NCBI GenBank assembly: GCA_009786685.1
Contig: WQRQ01000021.1
Location: 1 to 33,202, forward strand
Source: Defluviitaleaceae bacterium
GTDB lineage: Bacteria; Bacillota; Clostridia; Lachnospirales; WQUN01
Length of the DNA: 33,202 nt
Direction: 5' to 3'
Shown: piece after piece, positions 22,695 to 30,347 of the stretch
Layout: each line of letters opens with the position of its first letter
Position numbering within the stretch: position 1 is the stretch's first letter
The notes under the pieces: generated by a model
The model's input: the letters and a program-made list of their open reading frames with translations, nothing else
Told to the model about the DNA's origin: nothing
Database searches by the model: none
Position numbers and translations under genes: made by a program

Positions 22695-22996
22695 TTCTTA
22701 GCCCGCTTTCTGTACGCCTTCTGCTTGCAGGAGCTTGAACAATAAATCTTAATTTTGCCGCCGCCCTGCTCTATCGAAGCACCGCATACGGTACATGTTT
22801 GTACGGCGTTACGTTTTTTTGCAATGCGTGCGCGGTGTTGTGCCATATTCGCGTCATTTGCACAGCGTTGCGAACAGTATTTTGCCAAGCGGTTGCCTGT
22901 CTTAAAAGCGTCGCCGCATATGACACAAACCGCCGAAAACCGTCTTGGGTTGCAGCAGTATTGGTCTTCTATTTTTGAATTTTCCTTGGTATACAT
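22691..22996 (-). CDS. Small protein with two tandem Cys4 zinc-finger repeats
   Basis: The start is ATG 22996, with GAGGTGG just upstream, giving 101 residues; an upstream in-frame ATG at 23143 would read back through a hairpin and is rejected. Two similar units are visible: CVICG...YCSQRC...A.HR and CTVCG...YCSSSC...AYRKR, each CxxC plus CxxxC, about 40 residues apart. A basic tail (KQKAYRKRAKK) follows. Such treble-clef or ribbon-like units often bind nucleic acid or mediate contacts. The gene is first in the set coupled to the APH-family gene (4-base overlap). Function unknown. Confidence 0.8.
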   Translation of the reverse strand: MYTKENSKIEDQYCCNPRRFSAVCVICGDAFKTGNRLAKYCSQRCANDANMAQHRARIAKKRNAVQTCTVCGASIEQGGGKIKIYCSSSCKQKAYRKRAKK

Positions 22997-23019
22997 GCTC
23001 CACCTCGGCGTTTGATTTT

Positions 23020-23069
23020 GCGTTACTTTTCTTGTCGTGATGAAAATGCTCAAAGCGGAAAAGTAACGC
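23020..23069. repeat. Perfect 12-base-pair inverted repeat between operon genes
   Basis: GCGTTACTTTTC (23020-23031) pairs with GAAAAGTAACGC (23058-23069) around a 26-base loop. It lies between the GNAT gene stop and the zinc-finger start. It could be an mRNA processing or partial termination element; on the plus strand it is followed by TTTTTAT, on the minus strand by no T-run. GCGTTACTTT recurs at 20861. Confidence 0.65.
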
Positions 23070-23072
23070 TTT

Positions 23073-23666
23073 TTATAGTTCCAAAAACCAGATAAACTGC
23101 GCCTCGTGGCTGTATTCGGGGGCATTATAATCGGCGTAATCATTGTAGCCTGCGTACTCGTTTATTGCGGCCAATTCCGCCCCCTGCTTATGGTAGAATT
23201 TTATCGCGGGTACATTGTTTGCCTGGCACTCGATTTTCAGTTGAACGAGACGCTGCTCCCGCGCCCATTCCACCGCCATATCAAATAATTTTTGTCCTAC
23301 GCCCTGTTTTTGGTGTGATTCGGCCACACGCAAATCCCAAAGCACGGCAAGGTCGTCCCTACCCGCGAGCATATTTGCCTTTTTGCACCGAGAAGCCACC
23401 GTAGCCGCGCCCACCGCAAGCTCCTCATCAAACGCCATAAAAAACGCCCAATTCTCCAGCGTAAAACGCCCCCACCGCGCAACCGAAACATCTTCGCCCG
23501 TACAAAAATCCTTCACATAAGGCGGGGTAGGGGTCTCCACAAGCATAAACCCACCCAACCCACGGTCGATTTTTTCAATCCTATAGTAGCTTTTCACCGT
23601 AAGCCGCATAGGAATGGTGTCATACTGAGGGAAGTACGACGTATCAACTTGTTTGAAGGTCAGCAT
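23073..23666 (-). CDS. GNAT-family N-acetyltransferase, streptothricin-acetyltransferase-like
   Basis: The start is taken as ATG 23666, one base after the stop of the upstream methyltransferase (197 residues). Motifs are LWDLRVAESHQKQGVGQKLF, then AVEWAREQ and ECQANNVPAIKFYHKQGA, the arrangement of SatA/YyaR-like streptothricin acetyltransferases (WD/E..V.....GVG, then ETQ.NN..A..FY.K.G). True streptothricin resistance cannot be claimed without alignment. The C-terminus has an odd Tyr-Asn-Asp-rich loop (EYAGYNDYADYN). Confidence 0.88.
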   Translation of the reverse strand: MLTFKQVDTSYFPQYDTIPMRLTVKSYYRIEKIDRGLGGFMLVETPTPPYVKDFCTGEDVSVARWGRFTLENWAFFMAFDEELAVGAATVASRCKKANMLAGRDDLAVLWDLRVAESHQKQGVGQKLFDMAVEWAREQRLVQLKIECQANNVPAIKFYHKQGAELAAINEYAGYNDYADYNAPEYSHEAQFIWFLEL

Positions 23667-23667
23667 G

Positions 23668-24459
23668 TCATTTAACCGCACGGGTAGCCCAACAAGTGGG
23701 TATACCGACATCTTTTAATGACTTACTGATTAAATCGGGGGCATTGCCGTCATATGGTGTGCTGTCTGTATCCTCATACGCAGCCGTGATTACAAACCCT
23801 GCCTTTAATTGCCCGCCAATTTGGTCGTTAAAGCCATGGCTAAACATCACGCTGTCTTCGCCCTCCGCAATGAGCCTTGCCATTTGTTCAGGGTTTTTTA
23901 GTGGGTTATAAGGTAGTTTTTCAGACACTGTCAGTGGGTTACTGTAGTCGTCAAATGCAAAAATTAAACCGTTATCCAACCCCGACAACAGCACCCCTCC
24001 GGGCTTCAAAACCCGATAGCATTCGCGCCATACGTGATGTACGTCTTCTATATACACATTGGATATCGGGTGAAAAATTATGTCAAAGCTTTCATCCTCA
24101 AACGGAAACCGCTTTGTCATGTCCGCTTTTACAATGTCAATGGAATACCCCTCGCGCTCTGCAACCACGCGCTCACTATCCAGTTGCTTATCGGATAAAT
24201 CCATCACAGTACAGTCCGCACCAAGTATCGAAAAAATAGGCATTTGCTGCCCGCCGCCGCTTGCAAGCCCAAGCAATTTCGCGCCCCCGAGCGGCGGAAA
24301 CCATTCGTGAGGCACGGCTGTGTCCGGGGTTAGCAGCACACGCCACTGGCCGTTTCGTGCCTTCTCGCATTCTTCTTTGGTGGCAGGGACACCCCATGCC
24401 CAGCCTTCTTCTGCCCATTTGCTGATGGCGTTTGCATTTTTTATTGTGTAATCTTCCAT
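23668..24459 (-). CDS. Class I SAM-dependent methyltransferase
   Basis: The start is ATG 24459 behind AAAGGAG (263 residues). The SAM-binding region reads LLGLASGGGQQMPIF, then CTVMDLSDKQL for the ribose-binding acidic strand, IVKADMTKRFPFEDESFDIIF, and VLKPGGVLLSG. These are motifs I to post-III of the family-11-type small-molecule methyltransferases. The N-terminal part (WAWGVPATKEE) is a substrate cap. It is followed by the GNAT gene with a 1-base gap and preceded by the eroded phosphotransferase gene. Substrate unknown. Confidence 0.88.
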   Translation of the reverse strand: MEDYTIKNANAISKWAEEGWAWGVPATKEECEKARNGQWRVLLTPDTAVPHEWFPPLGGAKLLGLASGGGQQMPIFSILGADCTVMDLSDKQLDSERVVAEREGYSIDIVKADMTKRFPFEDESFDIIFHPISNVYIEDVHHVWRECYRVLKPGGVLLSGLDNGLIFAFDDYSNPLTVSEKLPYNPLKNPEQMARLIAEGEDSVMFSHGFNDQIGGQLKAGFVITAAYEDTDSTPYDGNAPDLISKSLKDVGIPTCWATRAVK

Positions 24460-24463
24460 AGTG

Positions 24464-24805
24464 TTAGTCTCCTTTAAAATTATTTGTAATATAGTCCAGT
24501 TGTACGAGGAACTCACGAAAAAAATCTTCGTCCGTTTTGCCCCGCTTAACACACCAACCGATTCTTGTGAAGGCGGTGAAAAAATCATAAAATTCTAACG
24601 ACCTGTCTATATCGGGCAAATCCCGAACGGTTTTATAGCCGTCCAAAAAGCTTTGTTTAGCCGCAGGAAGTGATGTAAAATCCAAATCGGCAGAGCCGCT
24701 ATGCGCCGAAGAAAAATCAATTAACCCAACTATCGCAGAATCCCGAACAAGAATATTAACATGCAGGCCAAAAATGTTTAATAAATTTTCCAATTTTTTA
24801 TCCAT
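24464..24805 (-). pseudogene. Truncated aminoglycoside-phosphotransferase-like C-terminal fragment
   Basis: The 113 residues match only the C-lobe of APH-fold kinases: NILV, then VGLIDFSSAHSGSADLDF in place of the family's 'GLIDFG.A..GDP..DLA'. The N-lobe is missing, and the catalytic loop HGDLHxxNILV is reduced to FGLHVNILV, losing the catalytic aspartate. A good ribosome site (AGGGGACG) still precedes ATG 24805 and it lies 6 bases after a methyltransferase gene, so it may be translated, but kinase activity is not expected. It is either a relic or a reused C-lobe. Confidence 0.7.
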
Positions 24806-24811
24806 CGTCCC

Positions 24812-25624
24812 CTAGTCGCCCTTCACAGCAAGAATAGTAAACTCACCCGGCATTTTTAGCATTTCCGGCTCACTTGAGATGACTTCACGGCCGGTATGCT
24901 TATGGGCATTTCGTTCCTCATAGGATTCATTAACTTTACGCACCGTAAACCCTGCGTCACACACAGCATTTATCAAATCCGATACACGCCAAAAATGTTC
25001 CGCTACAGGCAAATCAACAGACCATCCGCCTGCCTGCCTTTCTGCCATTGGCGTTCCGTCAAATTTATCGTACATTATTGCGGCCGGTACATTGTAATCT
25101 TGCACGATAAATAATCCATTTTCGCGCTCCTCAATACAGTCAACAATCGGATGGGACGTATGCCACAACAACCGCCCGCCCGGTTTTAACACCCTATGCC
25201 ATGTCCTACAAGCTTGCGCAATATCCTGCACCCAAACAGGATATGTCGCAAAAACCACATCATACAAGTTGTCTCCGACAGGCCTAAGCGTTTGCATATC
25301 TGCAACTACAAATTCCATATCAAATTTCATTTTTGCGGCGTTTTGCGAAGCAATTTCAATCGCCTTATCCGATATGTCACAAGCAGTAACAACAGCACCA
25401 AGATTGTGCCAAGAAAATGCCTGTTTTGCATCGCAAGCACAACAAGTGTCCAGTAATTTCAGCCCCTTTACATCACCAAGCATTGCAGGCAGAAACTCAT
25501 CCAAATCCACACCGCCGTTGATATAAAACTCAAAAAAATCAGGCCGCTCCATCAAATGAAATTTCATATAATCAGATTGATAAGCATTCCACGCGTCTTT
25601 GTTTATCGAATTTAGATTTTCCAT
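24812..25624 (-). CDS. Class I SAM-dependent methyltransferase
   Basis: The start is ATG 25624 behind GGAGG, giving 270 residues. Motifs are LKLLDTCCACDAKQAF (motif I, with two adjacent cysteines where glycines are usual), VVTACDISDKAIEIA, MEFVVADMQTL, VVFATYPVW and VLKPGGRLLWHTSHP. It resembles UbiE/family-11 methyltransferases acting on small molecules. It leads the block methyltransferase, APH relic, methyltransferase, GNAT. The loss of the glycine-rich loop (DTCCACDA instead of DxGxGxG) is seen in a known subset of Firmicutes members (recalled), so activity is still likely. Confidence 0.88.
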   Translation of the reverse strand: MENLNSINKDAWNAYQSDYMKFHLMERPDFFEFYINGGVDLDEFLPAMLGDVKGLKLLDTCCACDAKQAFSWHNLGAVVTACDISDKAIEIASQNAAKMKFDMEFVVADMQTLRPVGDNLYDVVFATYPVWVQDIAQACRTWHRVLKPGGRLLWHTSHPIVDCIEERENGLFIVQDYNVPAAIMYDKFDGTPMAERQAGGWSVDLPVAEHFWRVSDLINAVCDAGFTVRKVNESYEERNAHKHTGREVISSEPEMLKMPGEFTILAVKGD

Positions 25625-25646
25625 ATCCAACACCTCCGTATCAAAC

Positions 25647-26159
25647 TTAAAACAAATAAGCGTCCAGTTTACGCAAGCTTTGTCGGCTCAATCGCTTAAC
25701 ATCCTCTACGATATAGCGGTTGCCGTCCACGTCGAAGATTATCACGCTCGTATCGGAGAGCATTCTGATATTTCGGCTCACGTCTTTTATTGCGCAGCTT
25801 TTCTTGTACTCCACGCCCTTTTTATTTTTCAGCCTAAGCTCCATGTATACATAGCCGAGTTTATCCTGAACGGAGACTACATCCAGTACCTCGGGGGAGT
25901 AGTAGCGGTTGTCCAGTTCGTTTTTTACGATTTCCTTCTGGGAAGCGGGAAGGTCGTCTACGTTTTTCAAAATGCCGATTTCCTTGTTGTCATGGTCGGC
26001 TACGGAAATATATTCGAATGGGTGCTGTAGCGGCATAATACGGCGCAGGATTACATGTGCGTGGTCTTCGCCCTTGTATTTTAACCCCGCAAAACCGCCC
26101 GAGCCGTTGTAAAATTCCGCTTCTTTTATCTCTAAAATCCCTAAGTCCATGGTGTTCAT
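25647..26159 (-). CDS. DUF1854 protein, probable ABC exporter partner
   Basis: The protein has 170 residues, soluble. It follows the DUF1854 pattern: RRIMPLQHPFEYISVADHD, then KEIGILKNVDDLPASQ, VKNELDNRYYSPEVLDV and the C-terminal SDTSVIIFDVDGNRYIVED. As I recall it, this uncharacterised domain is found fused to, or encoded beside, ABC exporters and may bind the cargo. In this window two exporters with unusual N-terminal zinc-ribbon domains lie 5.5 kb and 2.4 kb away on the same strand. ATG 26159 is preceded by AAGGAG at 11-base spacing. A three-part system is inferred from this. Confidence 0.82.
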   Translation of the reverse strand: MNTMDLGILEIKEAEFYNGSGGFAGLKYKGEDHAHVILRRIMPLQHPFEYISVADHDNKEIGILKNVDDLPASQKEIVKNELDNRYYSPEVLDVVSVQDKLGYVYMELRLKNKKGVEYKKSCAIKDVSRNIRMLSDTSVIIFDVDGNRYIVEDVKRLSRQSLRKLDAYLF

Positions 26160-26171
26160 TTTTTTTCGCTC

Positions 26172-26200
26172 CTTAGTCGCGTGCGCTTCGCTTTCCGCGC
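26172..26200. repeat. Possible degenerate copy of hairpin module c
   Basis: GTGCGCTTCGCTTTCCGCGC in the 44-base gap between the DUF1854 gene and the next GNAT resembles module c of the hairpin repeat (ACGCGCTTCGTTTGTTGCGC at 27908-27929): shared GCGCTTCG, TT and terminal GCGC. The match is short, so it may be chance. Confidence 0.35.
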
Positions 26201-26203
26201 CAT

Positions 26204-26713
26204 TTATAATTGTTTACTCATATACAAAATCAAATCGTCGTCGTTTAAACAAGGCTCGTATGGCGGCAAATTTTTATCCTTGTACCAAACGCCGCTCCCG
26301 TCGGGGATATATCCACGTTTCACATACATCCGCTGAGCCGTGCCGTAGTTTGTGTACAGCCCCACGCCGAGGCCGATTATATCGGATGTTTGCTTAGCGA
26401 GCTTTTCGACTTCGTCCATCAACGCTGTGCCAACGCCGCGCCGCTGAAATTTAGCCAGCACATTAAAATCACATACGATAGGAATATTTTTACCGGCAAA
26501 CGCGCCTTCCGTGGAGCGAGGCAAAAGCGTGACATAACCCGCGACCTCATCACCCCAAAGCGCGACAAAAACATGCCGCACCCCCTCGTTATGCTCATTA
26601 AAATACTGCGTATACTGCGCGATATTTTTATCCGTCCAGCCCTGCTTTACGCCAAATTCTTCTGCGAGGATGGCGATGTCCTCGGATTTTATGCTTCGTA
26701 CAGAAATATTCAT
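26204..26713 (-). CDS. GNAT-family N-acetyltransferase
   Basis: This 169-residue protein has beta-4 ending IVCDFNVLAKFQRRGVGTALM, with the acetyl-CoA loop QRRGVG, and a C-terminal YVKRGYIPDG motif. The N-terminus (SIKSEDIAILAEEFG, KQGWTDKNI) is typical of small-molecule GNATs. AAAGGACGG precedes the ATG. It is separated by 15 bases from the next GNAT upstream. Substrate unknown. Confidence 0.9.
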   Translation of the reverse strand: MNISVRSIKSEDIAILAEEFGVKQGWTDKNIAQYTQYFNEHNEGVRHVFVALWGDEVAGYVTLLPRSTEGAFAGKNIPIVCDFNVLAKFQRRGVGTALMDEVEKLAKQTSDIIGLGVGLYTNYGTAQRMYVKRGYIPDGSGVWYKDKNLPPYEPCLNDDDLILYMSKQL

Positions 26714-26728
26714 TTGATACCGTCCTTT

Positions 26729-27163
26729 TTACAGCGATTTTGTAAAGCTCAAAGCGCGGTTTTCGTACCCGTTTTTTACGTAGAATTTATGCGCCTCGGT
26801 GCGTTCAAGTCCACTGGTTAACAGGATGGAATCTATTCCGATGGATGTTGCGTAGTCTTCCATGTGATTTAAAAGCTTTGTGCCGATTCCATGACCTTGC
26901 ACACGTTCGTCTACCGCAATCGCCGTGATATGCATAAACCCAACCTCGCGCCCGACCGAATGCGACCATACCGAGGAAATAAACCCGACCGTTTCTCCAC
27001 CCATCACCGCAACAAAGGTTTTGTACCTGTCGTCGTCCTTAATTCGGGAATAATGCGCGGCAGTGTTTTCATCCGTTAATCGGGTGAATTTAAGCGCGTT
27101 GTGCGTTATAGATATTATCGCGGGGTAGTCCTTTTCTTCCAATGCCCTGATTAAAATTTCCAC
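26729..27163 (-). CDS. GNAT-family N-acetyltransferase
   Basis: The 144-residue protein starts at GTG 27161-27163 behind AGGAGG. The acetyl-CoA loop is ERVQGHGIGTKLL after beta-4 MHITAIAVD; FYVKNGYENR ends the fold. Its start overlaps the end of the upstream acetyltransferase gene by 13 bases, which indicates translational coupling. Substrate unknown. Confidence 0.9.
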   Translation of the reverse strand: MEILIRALEEKDYPAIISITHNALKFTRLTDENTAAHYSRIKDDDRYKTFVAVMGGETVGFISSVWSHSVGREVGFMHITAIAVDERVQGHGIGTKLLNHMEDYATSIGIDSILLTSGLERTEAHKFYVKNGYENRALSFTKSL

Positions 27164-27876
27164 GGGTTATCCTCCTTCTTAGAAAAAAATCCGACCCACA
27201 CAGGGGAAAACCCTGCCGCCGCCGCTACCCGCTGGGAAGCGATATTTGCGCCCCACGTATTATAGAATGGTATTATGCCGCGATTTTCGATTTCGCGGGC
27301 TATTTTGTTTACCAAGTACGCCGCGAGTCCTTTTCCTCTGTATTCGGGCAAAGTATCTATACCGATTTGCCAAAAGCCGGGGATGTTGTCATCCGCAGCG
27401 GCAATGGAGCATATTTTACCGTCAACAGAAGCAGTGATTGCGATGACATCATTTTTATAATTAAATGCATGGGCAAATCGTTTGTCACCATACAACTCGT
27501 GTATGCAGTCTTTTTCACAAATTCTGAATGCAAACCCTGTTGGTGGGTCGATACGCACATCCTCATTTAAACGAAGAAATCGTATATGCTCGCCACTTAA
27601 TTTTTGCCCATACTCGCGGAGCTTGCTCTCGATGACAAAAATATTAGGGTCGTCCATAATCCGCTCAGGAGCAGTGTTTGCGAAATTCTCCTCACACCAC
27701 CCCAAAATCTGCCTATCAGCATGAATCACCGCATTACTCCCAAACGATACAATGTCAAAAAATTGTTTATCCGTCTCAAAAAATAAATTCTTGTCCTGCG
27801 AAAACGATTCCACAAGGCAACCACGGTCTTTCGCCATGGTGGCCTTAGCACACTCAATCTTATCCCGTCGTGTCAT
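27151..27876 (-). CDS. GNAT-family acetyltransferase, larger two-domain type
   Basis: The start is ATG 27876 behind AGGGGG at 9-base spacing (241 residues); an upstream in-frame start at 27939 lies inside the hairpin repeat and is rejected. The N-terminal 130 residues form a separate domain. The GNAT core is C-terminal: KICSIAAADDNIPGFWQIGI, then LPEYRGKGLAAYLV and FSPVWVGFF. This layout matches the Firmicutes family often just called 'GNAT acetyltransferase' (PF12746-like, recalled). Substrate unknown. It is first in a three-gene acetyltransferase run and lies after the second ABC exporter, separated by the repeat. Confidence 0.85.
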   Translation of the reverse strand: MTRRDKIECAKATMAKDRGCLVESFSQDKNLFFETDKQFFDIVSFGSNAVIHADRQILGWCEENFANTAPERIMDDPNIFVIESKLREYGQKLSGEHIRFLRLNEDVRIDPPTGFAFRICEKDCIHELYGDKRFAHAFNYKNDVIAITASVDGKICSIAAADDNIPGFWQIGIDTLPEYRGKGLAAYLVNKIAREIENRGIIPFYNTWGANIASQRVAAAAGFSPVWVGFFSKKEDNPWKF

Positions 27877-27904
27877 AAATATAATCCCCCTGTCAAAGTT
27901 TGGT

Positions 27905-27990
27905 AGCGCACGCGCTTCGTTTGTTGCGCTCGTGGTCAAGCCTTTTCAAAGGCTTGTGGGGTATTGGGGCAAAGCCCCAAGGTCTTAATC
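27905..27990 (-). repeat. Modular hairpin repeat, copy 2 (module order a-b-c)
   Basis: Read on the minus strand it starts at the stop codon of the ABC exporter gene (TAAGACCTTGGGG). It has three stems: TTGGGGC/GCCCCAA with a 3-base loop (27964-27980), CAAGCCTTT/AAAGGCTTG with a 2-base loop (27937-27956), and GC-rich module c AGCGCAACAAACGAAGCGCG (27911-27930). Modules match the copy at 6811-6890 but are ordered differently. It may also end transcription of the exporter gene, although no T-run is seen. Confidence 0.8.
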
Positions 27991-30246
27991 CATAGATATT
28001 ACCTTCAACCCCTCAAGCTGAATCATATACAGCTTATGATACGCGCCTTTTTTCTTCATGAGTTCTTCGTGTGTGCCTGTTTCTATTATTTTTCCTTTTC
28101 GGATTACGGCGAGGCTGTCTACGTCTTTTAGGGTGGACATGCGGTGGGCTATGGATATTGTTGTACGGTCGGCTTGCAGTTTGTTTAGGGCGTTTTGGAT
28201 TTTGCCTTCTGTTTCTGTGTCCATGGCTGCTGTGGCTTCGTCAAGGATTAGGATTTTTGGGTTTTGGATTATTGTGCGGGCTATGGATACGCGTTGCTTT
28301 TCGCCGCCGGAGAGGTCTTGGCCTCCTGCGCCCACCCGGGTTTCGTAGGCGTCGGGAAGCTTTGTTATAAAATCATGGGCAGAGGCCATTTTTGCTGCCC
28401 ATATTACTTCTTCTATGGAGGCGTCGGGGCGGGCGTAGCGGATGTTGTCGGCAATGCTTCCTATAAATAGGTAGATGTCTTGAGATACAATTCCTATGTT
28501 AGCCCTTAGCTGTTGGAGTGGCAGTTTTTTTATGTTAATGCCGTCTATGGTTATTTTGCCCTCGTTGGGGTCGTATAGTCGCGCAATCAGATTTGCAAGG
28601 GTGGACTTGCCCGAGCCTGTTTTGCCTACTATACCGAGACTTTTTCCGGCGGCGACGTCCAGTGACAAGCCCTTCAAAATGGGTAGCGCAGGCTCGTACT
28701 GAAACCACACGTCTTTTACGCAGATGTCGCCTTTTAGGCTGTCTATTTTAACGGGATTTTTTGGTTCTTCTACTTCGGCTTTGGCGTCGAGGACCTCGAA
28801 GACGCGCTGTGCGGCGTCTACGCAACGCGCCCACCAGTTGCTTACGGTTGCCATAAATTGCAGCGGGCCGTAAAGCATGGTGAGGTATGCCTTAAATGCA
28901 AGAAAAGTACCCAACGAAATTTCGTCATTAATAACCATCATCGCGCCCACGGCAGTAACTGCAACCTGTCCGAAGAAAAGGAAAAGATAAATCAGCGGGA
29001 AGGCCGTCCAGCCCAAGTTAGCAGAGCCAATCCAGGCTTCGGCATGGCGGGTGTTTGATGACGCAAACCGTGAGGATTCTGCGCCTTCGCGAGCAAATGC
29101 TTTAATAACGCGCTGTCCGTTAACGGAGTCGGACACCATGTTATTCATCTGAGAAGAAACAACCCACATCTTATGATGATACCGCTGAAAAAGGTGCATA
29201 AGAATGTAAAACATAACTCCCGCGAAGGGTATAATTGTGATACAAATAAGTGCAAGCCGCCACTCCAGTCGGAACATCACGATAAAAATACCGATAAACA
29301 AAATGAGATTAAGCACGATAAAGGGCAGGCCGTCTACAAAAAACCAGTAAATATTACGTGCGTCGCGGCTTACTTTATTCATTAAAGAGCCTGTGCGCTT
29401 AGAGGTGTAAAACGAGACGGAGAGCCTTTGCATTGCTTCGAAGATACGTACTTGCAGGTCGTATATAATCCAAGGCATGGTCTTGGCAAGCACAACCTGG
29501 TAAGCCATTTGGAAAAGCGTGGCAAGCACACGTACGCCGATGATGACAAGTACAATCATGCCAATCATCTGATAAAAGCGTCCGTCGTAGGTAAGCACAT
29601 CATCAATAAACATCCGCGTGCCAATATAAGGTCCGAGAATCTGCATTGCGGTAATCAAAAACATAGTAAAAGCACAGGCCGCCACCTTGCCCTTATAGTA
29701 TTTAAAGAAAGCAAGCAATCGGAAAAAGATACTCATTTTATCCGCGCAGCGTGGGCAAAGTGCGCGTTCCGGCTCGGGGAAGCGGTGGCCGCATTTTTCG
29801 CAGAAGAGGGATTCTTCGAGGCGGATTTCGTGCATGGGGTCTTCTTCGCCTGCGGCTATATTTTTTGCGACTTTCACAAGACGGTCTATAAAGCTCTGGT
29901 GGCCGAGTGTGAACAGCAAAATAAGACGCTCCTCGCCGTCGTGGTTACTCACAAGCCGACAGGTGGATAAAAGCGTTTCTGTTTTTAATTCACCAAGCTC
30001 CGCGAGAGTAAATGTAACAACCTCGTGAGTATCGTACTGCGCTACGAGCCGCCTTGCGTCTTCGACTTTAACAACGCGCTCCACGCCGTATAAAATATGC
30101 AATTTCTCGCGGCAAACAGCCACATAAACGTCAGAAAAATCGCCATCCAATGTCATGTCTGTATGGACTGCAAAAATCAAATCCTTAACAGGCACACCAT
30201 TAGCGGCGAAAGCCGAACGCATATATTCAGGTACATAAGTAGTCAT
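27985..30246 (-). CDS. ABC exporter with N-terminal domain plus zinc ribbon
   Basis: This 753-residue protein has an N-terminal soluble domain (1-140), a Cys4 zinc ribbon (C149, C152, C164, C167), six membrane helices (about 180-465) and an ATPase domain: Walker A GKTGSGKST, Q-loop SQDIYLF, signature LSGGEKQR, Walker B ILILDEATAAMD and H-loop IAHR. It has the same architecture as the 735-residue exporter at 17930-20137 but without the inserted 24 residues. The two are therefore good candidates for a heterodimer with two canonical ATP sites. ATG 30246 is preceded by GGAAGGA and a promoter. The N-terminal domain with zinc ribbon is unusual for exporters of this class and probably docks a partner such as the DUF1854 protein. 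Confidence 0.92.
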   Translation of the reverse strand: MTTYVPEYMRSAFAANGVPVKDLIFAVHTDMTLDGDFSDVYVAVCREKLHILYGVERVVKVEDARRLVAQYDTHEVVTFTLAELGELKTETLLSTCRLVSNHDGEERLILLFTLGHQSFIDRLVKVAKNIAAGEEDPMHEIRLEESLFCEKCGHRFPEPERALCPRCADKMSIFFRLLAFFKYYKGKVAACAFTMFLITAMQILGPYIGTRMFIDDVLTYDGRFYQMIGMIVLVIIGVRVLATLFQMAYQVVLAKTMPWIIYDLQVRIFEAMQRLSVSFYTSKRTGSLMNKVSRDARNIYWFFVDGLPFIVLNLILFIGIFIVMFRLEWRLALICITIIPFAGVMFYILMHLFQRYHHKMWVVSSQMNNMVSDSVNGQRVIKAFAREGAESSRFASSNTRHAEAWIGSANLGWTAFPLIYLFLFFGQVAVTAVGAMMVINDEISLGTFLAFKAYLTMLYGPLQFMATVSNWWARCVDAAQRVFEVLDAKAEVEEPKNPVKIDSLKGDICVKDVWFQYEPALPILKGLSLDVAAGKSLGIVGKTGSGKSTLANLIARLYDPNEGKITIDGINIKKLPLQQLRANIGIVSQDIYLFIGSIADNIRYARPDASIEEVIWAAKMASAHDFITKLPDAYETRVGAGGQDLSGGEKQRVSIARTIIQNPKILILDEATAAMDTETEGKIQNALNKLQADRTTISIAHRMSTLKDVDSLAVIRKGKIIETGTHEELMKKKGAYHKLYMIQLEGLKVISMD

Positions 30247-30284
30247 TAAAAAAATCCTTCCAAAGTAGTAATTGCAACCTCGCC

Positions 30285-30313
30285 ATTATACTCTGTAGGG
30301 ATTTTTCAAACAA
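30285..30313 (-). promoter_or_regulatory. Promoter of the 753-residue ABC exporter gene
   Basis: On the minus strand TTGTTT (30308-30313), 17-base spacer and a perfect TATAAT (30285-30290) lie about 40 bases before ATG 30246. The -10 is strong and the -35 is weak, which fits a moderate or activated promoter. Confidence 0.6.
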
Positions 30314-30347
30314 TGGTAAAAAACGTTTTATATTAGAATTTTATCTT

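Noticed and set aside
20868-27876. Integron-like gene cassette array
   Set aside because: Many genes overlap or abut with no attC-like sites between them, and no integrase gene is present.
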